From Bacillota bacterium (lineage in GTDB: Bacteria; Bacillota; Ch66; Ch109), in contig JABLWZ010000004.1 of assembly GCA_013178275.1 (NCBI GenBank), forward strand, positions 124,001 to 188,000: 64,000 nt of DNA, written 5' to 3'. Positions 49,498 to 58,613 of this stretch are shown here, in pieces (positions within the stretch are counted from its first letter, which is position 1; each line of letters starts with the position of its first letter). The notes under the pieces were generated by a model. The model worked only from the letters and a program-made list of their open reading frames with translations, did not search any database and was not told where the DNA came from. Position numbers and translations under genes: made by a program.

Positions 49498-52400
49498 AGA
49501 AAGGGCCGCGCCAGCGGCCCCCTACTCATCCAGCGGCAGTATCTCCCCCGGGTGGTGATGGACAGCACCGTCAGGGGGTTGGTGCTCTTGTCGTATATCC
49601 GGTGGCTCAGGGCGTGGCCGTCAGGCAGCCCGATGTCGTAGAAGTCCGACCGGATCGTGTTGTGCCCCGGCCGGGTTTCTCCGGTGAAGGTCGAGGCCAA
49701 TTCCCCCAGAGGGATCACCGCCTCCTCGTCGTCCACCTTGGGCCTGATCTCCGTCTCCGAGGTATCGGAGTCCGCGGTCACCACCACCATGAACTCGGTG
49801 AACTCGTGGGTCGCCCCCTCCCCGCCCGGCGACAGCACCGGCAGGTCGCAGATCATCTCGATGTCCTCCCCCACGAAGGAGTTCCCGGTGAACAGCCGAT
49901 AGATCACCCCGCTGTCAGCGTCCCCCGCGTAGAGGTCCGCCCCCACCATCGCGTAGCAGCCGAAGCCGAAGGTCCAAGGGCCGTAGATCATCTTCTCCTT
50001 CCCCCGGAAGTCGACCGCGAAGGTCAGCCGCTCGGGTTCGGACGACCCCGGGGCTAGGTGCTGCATCGAGTACAGGTAGTACCCCTTGGCGCCGACGTAC
50101 TTCCCGGCTGACCGGTCGCGGTTGATACTCCGCTCGAAGTACGGCTGGAAGTCCCACGACAGCGGTACGCTGTCCAGGCTCTGCTCCTGCCACCCGGGGA
50201 TGATCTCCTTCAGCCCGAAGTGGGAGGCGAAAACGATATTCTCCCGGTTCACCGCGTCGATACAGATGTCCGAGGCCTCCGCCGACAGGCTCCCGCTGCC
50301 GCTGATGATCTTCATGGTCGTGGTGTCCACCGAGATATCGCTGTCGAAGACGAACCCGGTGTTGCTGGTATTGGCTGCGATGTAGTCGTCCCCCATGAAC
50401 AGCAGCGCCATCGGGTTGGACTTGATGTCGTTCAGCCGCCCGGTCAGCGGTATCGACTGGATGTCCCCGGTGACGTTCGGCACCTGGTCGGGCGCCCCCA
50501 CCTTGGAGTACCACACGTCGTACTCCGTCCCGTAGAACACGTACCCGTTAAACGGCCAGATCAGCCCGCAGTCAGGCGGGATGTTGTTGTTGTCCAGCAT
50601 CAGGGACCCCAGCGCCGCGTCCGCCGTGTTGTCGGTATAGGTCGCTGTAGTTATATTGACCGTGGCGATATATTTATAAACCGAGGCCCCGCTTGCTGTC
50701 CCGTAAATCCTCCATTTAGCAATAGTTGGGTCGGTTATCCCGGTCGGCTTATTTACCGTAACCTGTTTGCTTGTGCCAGAAAAAGTTGCTAACGGCGAAG
50801 CATTCCCCTCGAAGCCGTCGGAATTAACCAGCGTCACCTTGTATTTTCGGTTGGTTACATTCCCCGCAGAACCCGCGTCGGCCACCACCGGGGCGTTCAC
50901 CGGCGGGTCCACCCCGAGGTTTCGTACCTTCAGGGCCGCGCTGATGGAGTAGGTGGAGTTGGGACCCGGGCTGAGCGTCCAATCGGTCACCTCTGCTCCC
51001 TCCTCGATCTGTAGACCGTCAGCGTAAAAATTGATAGCCTGAGTACTGTTTGTGACAATTCCTAATCTAAGATCGGTAACAGCTAAAGCCCCAGTGGTCA
51101 GGGTAAGATCATATCTCGTCCAGGTAGACGTTAACGTAATGTTATATAGATTTTGGATTACATTATTCGTTACATCTCTAAATATAATTCTGGCAATTCC
51201 ACTACCCTTGAGATAAACACTACAGGCGTAAACAGTATTTGCCGACGCCGCTACTCCAACAGTGTAAAACCCTTCTGCACTGACAGAGCCGGGTGTGACT
51301 ACTTTCAACGATGCGCTGCCGTGCCAATGCTCATTAGTATCGCGAGTAAGAGTCGGGCTGCCGATCAAAGTAAACCCGGTCGTATCAGTCTCGATACTGG
51401 CCTGATTATTGGTCAGTAGGTTTTTCCACGCTCCCGATACCGTCGCCACCTTGGACGTCCCGTTATAGTCAGAAATAAACCTTACCTGCCCCGCCCCCGA
51501 GCCCCCGGTGATGGTGATAAAAGCGTTGTTGTAGAAATCGTCCACCGAACTCGCTCCCGCCGCCAGGGTGATAGCTGAACTCGCCCCGGTCTGCGCCGTC
51601 CCGGTCGCCTCCGTCCCCTCCTCCAGGTAAAGGATGAAAGGACGCTCCCCGTCCGCGCAGAGCAGCCAGTCTTCGTAATCCGCCATCCGCACCCGGTTCC
51701 CGGTCAGCTGGCCGCTCGGCCTCCCCAGCGGTCCCAGGTCCAGCCGGTAGGCGGTCGAGTAGGCCGTGGCATAGCTTAGCAAGAAACTGCTGACCGTCGG
51801 GGTCGCGGCCAGGTCCGTGGTCCGCAGTTCGAACCGCACCTGGGCGTACCGCTGCAGGGGGATTTCTCCACCGCTGGCGAGGATCTCCCGCCAGTCCCCG
51901 AATACCGTCCCGTTGGACGAGCCCCGGGCATACCAGGACACCGAGGTGTTGGCGGGAGTGGTCTGCACCCAGGTCAGCACGCTGGTCATCGGCGTCTGCC
52001 CCAGGTCGTAGACCGGAGAAATCCACTCCCCATAACTCACGTACCCGGCGGTCACCGCCACCGTCACGTCGTCCAGGGAGGGAGTTGCCCCGGTGTCTGA
52101 GGTTGACAGGTTCGCCCGCCACTGCACCTTATATCCCGCCAGGTTGGTCCCGGCCGCGATGATCGTCGCCCCGCTCGACACATTGAGCTGCCAGCTTCCC
52201 CACGACGAACCGTTATAGACCCGGCAGTCCACCGTTACCGCGGTGTTGGCCGGGGTGGTCTTGTTGAAGGAGATGGTCGCGGTCTTCGCCAGTTCCGCTC
52301 CACTCACGTTCTGCTCGGTGTGGGTATAGACCCCGGAGGAACTATAGACCGTGGCCGGGATATAAAACTCTATTTCCCTCGCTGGCTGCATGCCGCCTTG

Positions 52401-53330
52401 CCCGGTTGAGTTTTGTCCGTTTATGCTGTAAATCTGCCAGTAACGATGCGCTCCCACACTGGCCCATGCTATTTCGGACCATCCAGAGTGCGGAGCAGCA
52501 ATTGTCATTGTAGTCGAAGCATCCGTCCAGCTTGAACCGTTATCTGAATAACGGATTTTCAAGGAGACAAAGTCCCCCCCATAATCTCCTGGCGGTATAC
52601 TGCTATGAATTCTAAACTTGGTATGTTCCTTGGTGACGCCGGCGCCAAGGTCAACGGTGATTGTTTTGCCCGGCCAATTAAACTCAAACGCTGTATTAGA
52701 TGTATTATTATCGACACAGTTAGCAGCATTAAAAGAAAGAAACCCAGAATTGGTCAGCATCCCTGACGTCGGATCATCGTTGGCGTACCCCTGGGTCTGG
52801 GTCAAAATCACGCTGTTGCTGGAAGCCGCCGTATTAGAATGCGTCCCGTTGAATTGGCTGGTCGTGGTCGTGGTCTGATTGAAGTCCGTCCCCTTGTGCA
52901 GCTTCACATTGCCCGGGCTCGATGCGGTGTCAACGTCAACCCTGGTCCCCGCCTCCCAGTCCGCCTGGCTGGTCCGGGCGACCGATCCCGCTCCCCCGGA
53001 CAGCAGATGGAGGAACTTGTCCCAGGCGGCGATGAATCTCGCCCCGGTGGTGTGCTTGAAGTAGTGCGCCCCGAGTATCCCGCCGGCTCCCAGCGACGGT
53101 ATCACCGCCTCATACCCCAGCACCTTGCTGACAGCGCCGATCCTCGCCCCGAGATCGGCATTGACCGCGTAGGGGGACAGCGGCACCCCGGCCCGCGCCT
53201 TGGCCTCCAGCAGCTTCGGACTGGAGGAGTAGTCGACCCCGAGGATCAGGTTCTGCTCCTGCGGCCGGAATTTTTTTCTGTTTCTGCCTGAGCTGCGGCC
53301 GCGCCGCCTGAAAAGTGCGTCAAAGGCCAT
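49494..53330 (-). CDS. Large phage tail/stalk protein with carbohydrate-binding-like modules
   Basis: A 1278-residue virion protein. The N-terminal 60 residues are basic. A discoidin-like region lies at about 200-340 (ITVDLGAGV, WTDASTTMTIAAPHSGWSEI, ARHYWQI-type). Repeated beta modules follow, then a CBM-like domain (about 690-790; SVYLKGSGIARIIFRDVTNN), a fibronectin-like part and a beta-propeller-like C-terminus. It is likely the host-recognition tail or stalk protein. ATG 53330 follows GGAGTGG. It shares its last bases with the convergent plus-strand metallopeptidase gene. Confidence 0.75.
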   Translation of the reverse strand: MAFDALFRRRGRSSGRNRKKFRPQEQNLILGVDYSSSPKLLEAKARAGVPLSPYAVNADLGARIGAVSKVLGYEAVIPSLGAGGILGAHYFKHTTGARFIAAWDKFLHLLSGGAGSVARTSQADWEAGTRVDVDTASSPGNVKLHKGTDFNQTTTTTSQFNGTHSNTAASSNSVILTQTQGYANDDPTSGMLTNSGFLSFNAANCVDNNTSNTAFEFNWPGKTITVDLGAGVTKEHTKFRIHSSIPPGDYGGDFVSLKIRYSDNGSSWTDASTTMTIAAPHSGWSEIAWASVGAHRYWQIYSINGQNSTGQGGMQPAREIEFYIPATVYSSSGVYTHTEQNVSGAELAKTATISFNKTTPANTAVTVDCRVYNGSSWGSWQLNVSSGATIIAAGTNLAGYKVQWRANLSTSDTGATPSLDDVTVAVTAGYVSYGEWISPVYDLGQTPMTSVLTWVQTTPANTSVSWYARGSSNGTVFGDWREILASGGEIPLQRYAQVRFELRTTDLAATPTVSSFLLSYATAYSTAYRLDLGPLGRPSGQLTGNRVRMADYEDWLLCADGERPFILYLEEGTEATGTAQTGASSAITLAAGASSVDDFYNNAFITITGGSGAGQVRFISDYNGTSKVATVSGAWKNLLTNNQASIETDTTGFTLIGSPTLTRDTNEHWHGSASLKVVTPGSVSAEGFYTVGVAASANTVYACSVYLKGSGIARIIFRDVTNNVIQNLYNITLTSTWTRYDLTLTTGALAVTDLRLGIVTNSTQAINFYADGLQIEEGAEVTDWTLSPGPNSTYSISAALKVRNLGVDPPVNAPVVADAGSAGNVTNRKYKVTLVNSDGFEGNASPLATFSGTSKQVTVNKPTGITDPTIAKWRIYGTASGASVYKYIATVNITTATYTDNTADAALGSLMLDNNNIPPDCGLIWPFNGYVFYGTEYDVWYSKVGAPDQVPNVTGDIQSIPLTGRLNDIKSNPMALLFMGDDYIAANTSNTGFVFDSDISVDTTTMKIISGSGSLSAEASDICIDAVNRENIVFASHFGLKEIIPGWQEQSLDSVPLSWDFQPYFERSINRDRSAGKYVGAKGYYLYSMQHLAPGSSEPERLTFAVDFRGKEKMIYGPWTFGFGCYAMVGADLYAGDADSGVIYRLFTGNSFVGEDIEMICDLPVLSPGGEGATHEFTEFMVVVTADSDTSETEIRPKVDDEEAVIPLGELASTFTGETRPGHNTIRSDFYDIGLPDGHALSHRIYDKSTNPLTVLSITTRGRYCRWMSRGPLARPFL

Positions 53331-53348
53331 CTGTACCACTCCGTTTCG

Positions 53349-53436
53349 GACGTCGGACGTCGGAGGTCAGACGTCAGGCTCGATGGAAACCGCTTGCGGT
53401 TTCCTACTATATCCGACAACTGACTACTGACTACTG
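53349..53436 (-). repeat. Prophage intergenic hairpin element, copy 1
   Basis: CTCGATGGAAACCGC-TT-GCGGTTTCCTACTAT, preceded by repeated ACGTC words and followed by ACTGACTACTGACTAC. A second copy at 58523-58613 has the same layout, with a compensatory change in the stem (ACC/GGT here, ATC/GAT there). Confidence 0.65.
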
Positions 53437-54092
53437 AAATAAACATTCCGTATTACCTTGGGCGTGTCGTCCCGCTTCCCGATCGTGTGCGCCCGCTCTA
53501 TCTCCCCGAAGCACCCCTGCTCCAGCGCCTGCAGGTCGATGAAACTCGCTATGTCGTTGCTTCGAAAGGCGCGAACCTTCTTCGCCCGCGCCTCGAATAT
53601 CCCGTCCCGGTGAAACTCGGGCTTTAAAGCCGTCGGGTAGGACGAGCCGGAGTCGGCCAGGGCCGCCGGCCGCTGGATATAGTACAGCTTCACCGTGTTG
53701 GCCGGGGTCTTGCCGAATATCCAGAGGTGGGAGCCGTCGGGTATCAGGTACTGCCGGCACTCGGCATCGTCCGCGACCTTATCCGACAGGTTCATTATCT
53801 GCTTCAAAGGCGGATGGTCGGGGGCGTCCCCGTCGTACACCTCGTGCGGCGCCAGGAAGTCAGAGGGCAGGCCCCCCACCCCGGCGGTTATCGTATGGTC
53901 GGCGTCGCTCCCGTCGTAGGAGAAGGCCGCCAGGTTCTCCAGCAGCGGCCCGATTTCCTCCTGGTAGAGCTGGTTCAGTATCGCCAGCATCTCCACCCGG
54001 GAGGGTATGTACCGGTTCTTGATCGAGGTTGCCGGGGTCTTCTCCCCGATCGCGTAGAACATGTTGTTGATTATCGCATCGGTCGAGATCAA
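53424..54092 (-). CDS. Phage adaptor/connector protein
   Basis: A 222-residue protein starting ISTDAIINNMFYAIGEKTPATSI, consistent with head-tail adaptor proteins of podovirus-like phages (helical N-terminal region, beta-rich middle with YLIPDGSHLWIFGKTPANTVKLYYIQRP, helical C-terminus). It probably extends the portal ring and connects to the tail. Start TTG 54092 is set by AAAGGAGG seven bases upstream; the longer frame from 54146 overlaps the ribosome site. It lies between the zinc-ribbon gene and the tail protein. Confidence 0.65.
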   Translation of the reverse strand: MISTDAIINNMFYAIGEKTPATSIKNRYIPSRVEMLAILNQLYQEEIGPLLENLAAFSYDGSDADHTITAGVGGLPSDFLAPHEVYDGDAPDHPPLKQIMNLSDKVADDAECRQYLIPDGSHLWIFGKTPANTVKLYYIQRPAALADSGSSYPTALKPEFHRDGIFEARAKKVRAFRSNDIASFIDLQALEQGCFGEIERAHTIGKRDDTPKVIRNVYFSSQ

Positions 54093-54114
54093 ACAAAAAC
54101 CTCCTTTCGGAGAG

Positions 54115-54411
54115 TTACAGTATTGGATTCTCTTCTCCACAGCCACAGGTTATGGCTAGGGGTTCATAGGTGGTCTTCTCCTCGGTGGCCCCGCTCTCCT
54201 TGTTTTCCACCACCTCGGTTATTTCCCATCTATCATCCAGGTGGAAGGAGGGCTGCTGCTTCAGGAGCTTTCCCCTGTCCACCGAGTTACCCTTACCGTC
54301 CACCCGGGGAATGGGGCGTTCATCCCCCGCCCGGATCTCGTAGACCTCCAGGGTGGTGGCATCCACCCTGGCGATCTCCTTTCCGCAGTTCTTACAGTTG
54401 ACTATCTGCAT
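54115..54411 (-). CDS. Small phage zinc-ribbon-like protein (98 aa)
   Basis: A 98-residue protein with an N-terminal CKNCG and a C-terminal CGCG, four cysteines that could bind one zinc across the chain. The middle is charged and Thr/Glu-rich. It lies in the structural operon between the deacetylase and the adaptor. Similar small Com-like zinc-ribbon proteins occur in phages, but no specific family is recognised. A ribosome site upstream of the ATG is weak (GGTGGTT). Confidence 0.6.
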   Translation of the reverse strand: MQIVNCKNCGKEIARVDATTLEVYEIRAGDERPIPRVDGKGNSVDRGKLLKQQPSFHLDDRWEITEVVENKESGATEEKTTYEPLAITCGCGEENPIL

Positions 54412-54463
54412 AAACCACCACCCTGCCTTTCTTAAAAATCGGGTCCCTCCCGGGTCTCCTTTA

Positions 54464-55669
54464 TCACCGGGCTATCTTCCTCGGAGTGGACAGCTCCCGG
54501 TACCACTCCGACATCGTTACTACATCCACCTTCTTTGCCAGGATATACCTGACCAGTTCCTGGAAGTCCGATATCAGCCACTGCTCGTCCACCGGGTTAG
54601 ACGCCACCAGTTTATGAAACAGCAGGATCAGGGTCCCTTTGCGCTCCGCTACCTTGTCGACGTAGGTTTTGACCGTGGCCAGGTCATTGTCCACGCTGGG
54701 GTTCCCCACGTTGAGCAGGTAAAGGTTGTCCACCGGGGGATAGGTGTAGGGTACGGACAGGGCGTTAGCCAACCGCCCGGTCCTGATCCCCAGGCTGGGC
54801 AGCGCTCCAAGAAGTTCTGTGGTGTATACCCCGTAAGGATACGCCAGGTGCTCGGACCCCCGAACGAATCCCTGGTCGAGCTGCCAGCCCCGCATCGTCG
54901 TTATCTTGGAGATCGCTTCCTCCAGGCTCACCGTGCTGAGGTCGGTATGGTCCCAGGTATGGTTCCCGACATCGTTCCCCGCGTTATACATCTCCTGCAG
55001 CTGCGTCAAAGTCACCTTGCCGATTCCGCCCACGGACTCCCCGATGATAAAAGCTGTGAATTTCAGCCCCCGGGGGTTAAGATACGCGAATATCTCCGAG
55101 TATGCCGTTGCGTCGCCGTCATCGGCGGTGATGACGAGCTTGGGGATGTTCTCCTGGTCCGCGTATATCCCGCAGAAGGTCATAACCGCCGCCCCGGCAG
55201 CGAAAGAGGAGAACCGTATCCCCAGCCTGATGATCGGGTTTTTCCAGTTCGCGCTGCCAGAAACGCTGCACTCATTTTTCCGAAACCTTATCACGTTGTA
55301 CCCGGGTGACAGCCGGTGGTCCAGGTTGAGCCAGTAGACAAAGTTATTCGTAAGATCTTCGTCGTTCGACAGATAAACCCTCAGCGTCCCGTAGTCCAGG
55401 TAGTCGTCCACGATGGTATTATTCTCGATGTACAGCACCGCCGTGATCGTCGTCGCGCTCGACAGATCGAGATTCACCGCTTTAACCCCCAATGAACTCG
55501 AATCCACAGCCCCGGTAAACTTGACCCCCTGGGCGCCCTCCCGGAAGTGCGCCGTATCGTTGGCAAACGTCATGTTGTCCCAGTTCTCCCACTCAGAGGC
55601 GTTTTGGAATCCCTCCAGCAGGGTCCCCGCGTTTACTAATAGATTTTTAGGTAAAACCGTCCTCGTCAT
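54464..55669 (-). CDS. Phage polysaccharide deacetylase (NodB-like), probable virion depolymerase
   Basis: A 401-residue protein. The N-terminal 180 residues form a beta-sandwich (carbohydrate-binding-like; VKFTGAVDSSSLGVKAV, YWLNLDHRLSPGYNVIRF). The C-terminal CE4 domain has LVITADDGDATAY (catalytic Asp), GNHTWDHTDL (zinc His pair) and LAYPYGVY. There is no signal peptide. Its place among virion genes suggests a tail-associated enzyme that deacetylates a host surface glycan during adsorption. The host deacetylase at 23726 is a different, shorter, membrane-anchored protein. Confidence 0.85.
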   Translation of the reverse strand: MTRTVLPKNLLVNAGTLLEGFQNASEWENWDNMTFANDTAHFREGAQGVKFTGAVDSSSLGVKAVNLDLSSATTITAVLYIENNTIVDDYLDYGTLRVYLSNDEDLTNNFVYWLNLDHRLSPGYNVIRFRKNECSVSGSANWKNPIIRLGIRFSSFAAGAAVMTFCGIYADQENIPKLVITADDGDATAYSEIFAYLNPRGLKFTAFIIGESVGGIGKVTLTQLQEMYNAGNDVGNHTWDHTDLSTVSLEEAISKITTMRGWQLDQGFVRGSEHLAYPYGVYTTELLGALPSLGIRTGRLANALSVPYTYPPVDNLYLLNVGNPSVDNDLATVKTYVDKVAERKGTLILLFHKLVASNPVDEQWLISDFQELVRYILAKKVDVVTMSEWYRELSTPRKIAR

Positions 55670-55681
55670 CTCATCACCGCC

Positions 55682-56158
55682 CTACAGGTTGACCGGCTGG
55701 ACCTTCACGGTCACCGTCGCCCCATCCGCATTCTCCGTCGCCACGATCTTGACATAGTCGGGGATGCCCTTCCACACCCACCCCCGGGAGGCGTTGCACT
55801 GGTAGCTCATCAGGGTCATGGTCCCGGTGTTGGCCATCTCGTACCAGTCCACGAAGGTCCCGCCGCTGACCATGCAGCCCTGTACCTTGAAGGTCCAGTT
55901 GAAGGCCGCGGATATGTTGGCCTCCACCAGGATGCCGTTATACCCCCGGCAGTCGATCTCAGTGGAAGTCGCGGTCGCGTCGATAGCGTTGTGGGCGACA
56001 GTCACCGGCCCCTTGGACATTTTGCCCACGTCGATCGAGTCCAGGTCCTTGGACAGTTCGGTAGCCATGGAGGCCGCTATCCCATACGTCCCGTCCCCCA
56101 GGTCCACCAGCTTGATCGGCCCTCCCCACGTGCTGTTTTGGATAGTCTTGTCAGTCAT
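55682..56158 (-). CDS. Phage virion protein, beta-sandwich (158 aa)
   Basis: A 158-residue protein with Gly/Asp-rich N-terminus (GGPIKLVDLGDGTYGIAAS) and a beta-rich body (GYNGILVEANISAAFNWTFKVQG, GIPDYVKIVATENADGATVTV). This resembles small decoration or tail-accessory proteins. No family is recognised with certainty. ATG 56158 follows GAGGTGATG; an ATG three codons earlier is possible. It is cotranscribed with the deacetylase downstream (12-base gap). Confidence 0.6.
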   Translation of the reverse strand: MTDKTIQNSTWGGPIKLVDLGDGTYGIAASMATELSKDLDSIDVGKMSKGPVTVAHNAIDATATSTEIDCRGYNGILVEANISAAFNWTFKVQGCMVSGGTFVDWYEMANTGTMTLMSYQCNASRGWVWKGIPDYVKIVATENADGATVTVKVQPVNL

Positions 56159-56179
56159 TTTCATCACCTCATTTAAAAT

Positions 56180-56452
56180 TTAGGCCATTACCTCGTTATC
56201 CGTCGTGATCCGTTCCTCCGCCGCCTGCGTCTCGGTGAACGAGTTGTTCCACACCTCCGCCACGCACCGCGGCACCTCGATCTCCTTGCCCACCGCCAGG
56301 TAAAACTCGATCCCGTTGATGCACACCCAGCGGTGTCCAACCGGATTCAGCTTGTCCCTGGGGATGAAAAGCCTCACCTTCGGTTCGGCCATGATGATGT
56401 CCCTCATGTTCTGCAGTTCCGGGGTCAGCTCTTCCCTCTTCAGTTGAGCCAT
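56180..56452 (-). CDS. Small phage structural-region protein (90 aa)
   Basis: A 90-residue soluble protein with a mixed alpha/beta pattern (VRLFIPRDKLNPVGHRWVCINGIEFYLAVG). It lies directly after the capsid region and before the decoration-like gene, which suggests a head-completion or minor virion role, but no family is recognised. AAGGAGG precedes the ATG. A GGAGG/CCTCC hairpin lies just upstream of it, at about 56479-56496. Confidence 0.6.
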   Translation of the reverse strand: MAQLKREELTPELQNMRDIIMAEPKVRLFIPRDKLNPVGHRWVCINGIEFYLAVGKEIEVPRCVAEVWNNSFTETQAAEERITTDNEVMA

Positions 56453-56539
56453 AAATCTAAAACCTCCTTAAGATCCAGGAGGAGGCCGTAAACCTCCCCC
56501 TATGCTCATTCTATTTGATTTTTGTCGAAAAAAAATCTT

Positions 56540-56567
56540 TTGGTGAAAGTTTTTGGTGGTTTATACT
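56540..56567 (+). promoter_or_regulatory. Candidate promoter of the prophage GGDEF-like gene
   Basis: TTGGTG (56540-56545) and TATACT (56562-56567) with a 16-base spacer, 33 bases before the ATG, in an AT-rich spacer. Confidence 0.45.
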
Positions 56568-56600
56568 AAAAGCAGCGACTGTAATAAATAAGGTGAGCAG

Positions 56601-57515
56601 ATGGACAAGAACAAACCCTCCTCCAGGCTGTTTTTCTCAGCGAATAAGACCGCTCGCGCTTACCTGGAAAAGATCCTCTACCAGACCTCGATCGAGGTCT
56701 TCATGGCCGGTCTCATCAACGGCTACCTGATCATGATACTCCTTTTCCTGCTCGGTTACCGGGTGGGCCCTTCCACCCACCTGACCCTTATCTACCTGAT
56801 TCCTATCGCCGCCATCACCCTGACCGCGGGTCGGATGAACGGGGTCATCGCAGTGTTTGTCGCCACTATGATGGAGTTTTTGTCCAGCCACCACAACCTT
56901 CCCCTCGGCATCAACTCCCTCCCGCTGATCTGGAACGCCGTGAACTGCCTGGTGTTTTTCCTGGTCTTCTCCCTGCTGGTGTCCGAACTGAAACGGGTAA
57001 AGATATCGGAGCGTCTCCTCTCACGACTCGATCCCAAGACCGGACTTTTCAACGGCAAGTACTTCACCGAGCTGGTGTCCAAGGAGATAGACCGTGGGAA
57101 ACGATACAACCACCCCATCTCCATTCTCTATATCGAGTGCGAAAACCTGCAGCAGACCATCCGAGCGCTGGGGCCCAAAGTAGGGGATGAGATCATCATG
57201 ACCTCCGCCACCTGCCTGAGGCGAACCCTCCGCTCAACCGACTCGCTGGCCTACTTCGGAGGGTCGGAGTTTGGCGCCGTACTGCCCGAGACCAACGGCA
57301 ACCAGGCCGCCGCCACCATCCGGAGGCTGAAGAATCAGCTCCTGGACTGCACGGTCGAGAACCTGTGGCCGGTCAACTACCGGATCGGGGTCGAGACCTT
57401 CACCGAGTTTACCCAACCTCCCGAGATGATGGTCAAACAGGCCTATCTCCATATGCGTCGGGAAAAAGCCCGGGTTCAGGCCGAGACCGTGGTCACGCCC
57501 GAGATCGCCACCTGA
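56601..57515 (+). CDS. Prophage-borne membrane GGDEF-like protein with degenerate GGSEF motif
   Basis: A 304-residue plus-strand cargo gene inside the capsid region. It has three or four membrane segments (about 30-135; GYLIMILLFLLGYRV, LTLIYLIPIAAITL, GVIAVFVATMM, VNCLVFFLVFSLLV), then a GGDEF-fold domain (about 150-295) beginning LDPKTGLFNGKYF. The active-site motif reads FGGSEFGAVLP, with Ser for the metal-binding Asp/Glu, so catalysis is unlikely. The RxxD inhibitory site (RSTD) is kept five residues upstream, so c-di-GMP binding is plausible. AAGGTGAG precedes the ATG. Confidence 0.85.
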   Translation: MDKNKPSSRLFFSANKTARAYLEKILYQTSIEVFMAGLINGYLIMILLFLLGYRVGPSTHLTLIYLIPIAAITLTAGRMNGVIAVFVATMMEFLSSHHNLPLGINSLPLIWNAVNCLVFFLVFSLLVSELKRVKISERLLSRLDPKTGLFNGKYFTELVSKEIDRGKRYNHPISILYIECENLQQTIRALGPKVGDEIIMTSATCLRRTLRSTDSLAYFGGSEFGAVLPETNGNQAAATIRRLKNQLLDCTVENLWPVNYRIGVETFTEFTQPPEMMVKQAYLHMRREKARVQAETVVTPEIAT

Positions 57516-57552
57516 CCGAGGAGGCGATTCCGCCACCCCATCCCCTGCCCGC

Positions 57553-58500
57553 TTAGGTAATGCTCGACTCATACCTCAGGATGCACTTCTCGTTCAGCCG
57601 CGCCGCGGTAAAGCACGACTTCCAGCCGCAGGTCTTGTACAGTTCCAGCGGGTTCTCGGTATTGCCGCTGGAGAAGACCAGTATCTCCGGCTTGCTCGAT
57701 CCCGCGATGTCGGGGATACCGTAGGCCCCCTGCCCTATAATCAGGGTGGAATAGACGTCGATTCCCGATGCTCCCTCCCCGGCGAAGACCCGGGCGCTCG
57801 GCGCCTCCATGAAGTAGATGCCGTACATCTGACCCGCGATGCCCTTCTCCCGGTTCTTCACGTCGACGTAGGTGTTCTGGTCCTTCCACTCCTGCAGGGA
57901 CATGATGTTGGTCACCACCGAGGGATGGGTGAAGGCCAGGTACCCGCTGCCGCCGTTCGGGAGCTTCACCGGTTTCACGAAGTTCTTAACCATGGTTTCG
58001 CGCATCTTCATGATGTCGGCCGCAGTGATCTTGTCGCCGGCCGCCACCGTTACCCGTGAAATCCGGTTGTTGGCGTACAGCACGCTGGTCCCGGCCACGA
58101 CGATGTCCCGCACCACCGCGTCCATCGACAGACCCGCGTAGTCGCCCATAAGCTGGGAGGTCTCGGTCAGGATCGGGTCGAGCCCTACCAGGTCCACGAA
58201 GTCGGTGATCTTGGTCCAGGCCCCGAACTGCTGTACCGTGGCCTGCACCTTGTTGATGGTCAGGTCGATGCTGGCCGGGGTCACACCCTCGGTGATAGCC
58301 GTGGTGGCCAGGGTGGCCGGCATCTCCAGCCTCCGCCAGGAGGTGGTCGCCCCCGCGTGCTTGGGGATCTTCGCCTTATTACCGTAGTTCATGAACACCA
58401 CGCTGTCCTGCAGGCGGTCCAACATTGCCCGCTGGTAGTATTCCGCGTTTTCGGCGGTAAGCTGGTTCCCACCAGCCGAAGTATAGGTCTGTGTCGCCAT
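57553..58500 (-). CDS. N4-gp56 family major capsid protein
   Basis: A 315-residue capsid protein. Family features: an N-terminal YYQRAMLDRLQDSVVF segment, the KIPKHAGATTSWRRLEMPATL block, QFGAWTKITDFVDLVGLDPIL, and the GYLAFTHPSVVTNIMSLQEWKD region. The length is normal. It forms the icosahedral shell with the scaffold protein encoded just upstream. AAAAGGAGG precedes the ATG. The gene is followed by the opposite-strand GGDEF-like gene, with 37 bases between the stops. Confidence 0.93.
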   Translation of the reverse strand: MATQTYTSAGGNQLTAENAEYYQRAMLDRLQDSVVFMNYGNKAKIPKHAGATTSWRRLEMPATLATTAITEGVTPASIDLTINKVQATVQQFGAWTKITDFVDLVGLDPILTETSQLMGDYAGLSMDAVVRDIVVAGTSVLYANNRISRVTVAAGDKITAADIMKMRETMVKNFVKPVKLPNGGSGYLAFTHPSVVTNIMSLQEWKDQNTYVDVKNREKGIAGQMYGIYFMEAPSARVFAGEGASGIDVYSTLIIGQGAYGIPDIAGSSKPEILVFSSGNTENPLELYKTCGWKSCFTAARLNEKCILRYESSIT

Positions 58501-58522
58501 TGTTTTTTACCTCCTTTTTCGG

Positions 58523-58613
58523 TCGTCAGTAGTCAGTCGTCGGTAGTTGGACTCGATGGAAATCGCTTGGCGATTTCCTACTATCCCGCTTACCGCTTAC
58601 TGACGTCTGCCTA
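58523..58613 (-). repeat. Prophage intergenic hairpin element, copy 2
   Basis: CTCGATGGAAATCGC-TTG-GCGATTTCCTACTAT flanked by GTCGTCAGTAGTCAG and ACTGACGTC-type words; same layout as copy 1 at 53349-53436. It lies between the scaffold stop and the capsid SD. Confidence 0.65.

Noticed and set aside
53349..53436. CRISPR-like short repeats (CTGACTACTGAC, ACGTCGG words)
   Set aside because: Repeats are contiguous and only 6-10 bases long, with no regular spacers or cas genes.
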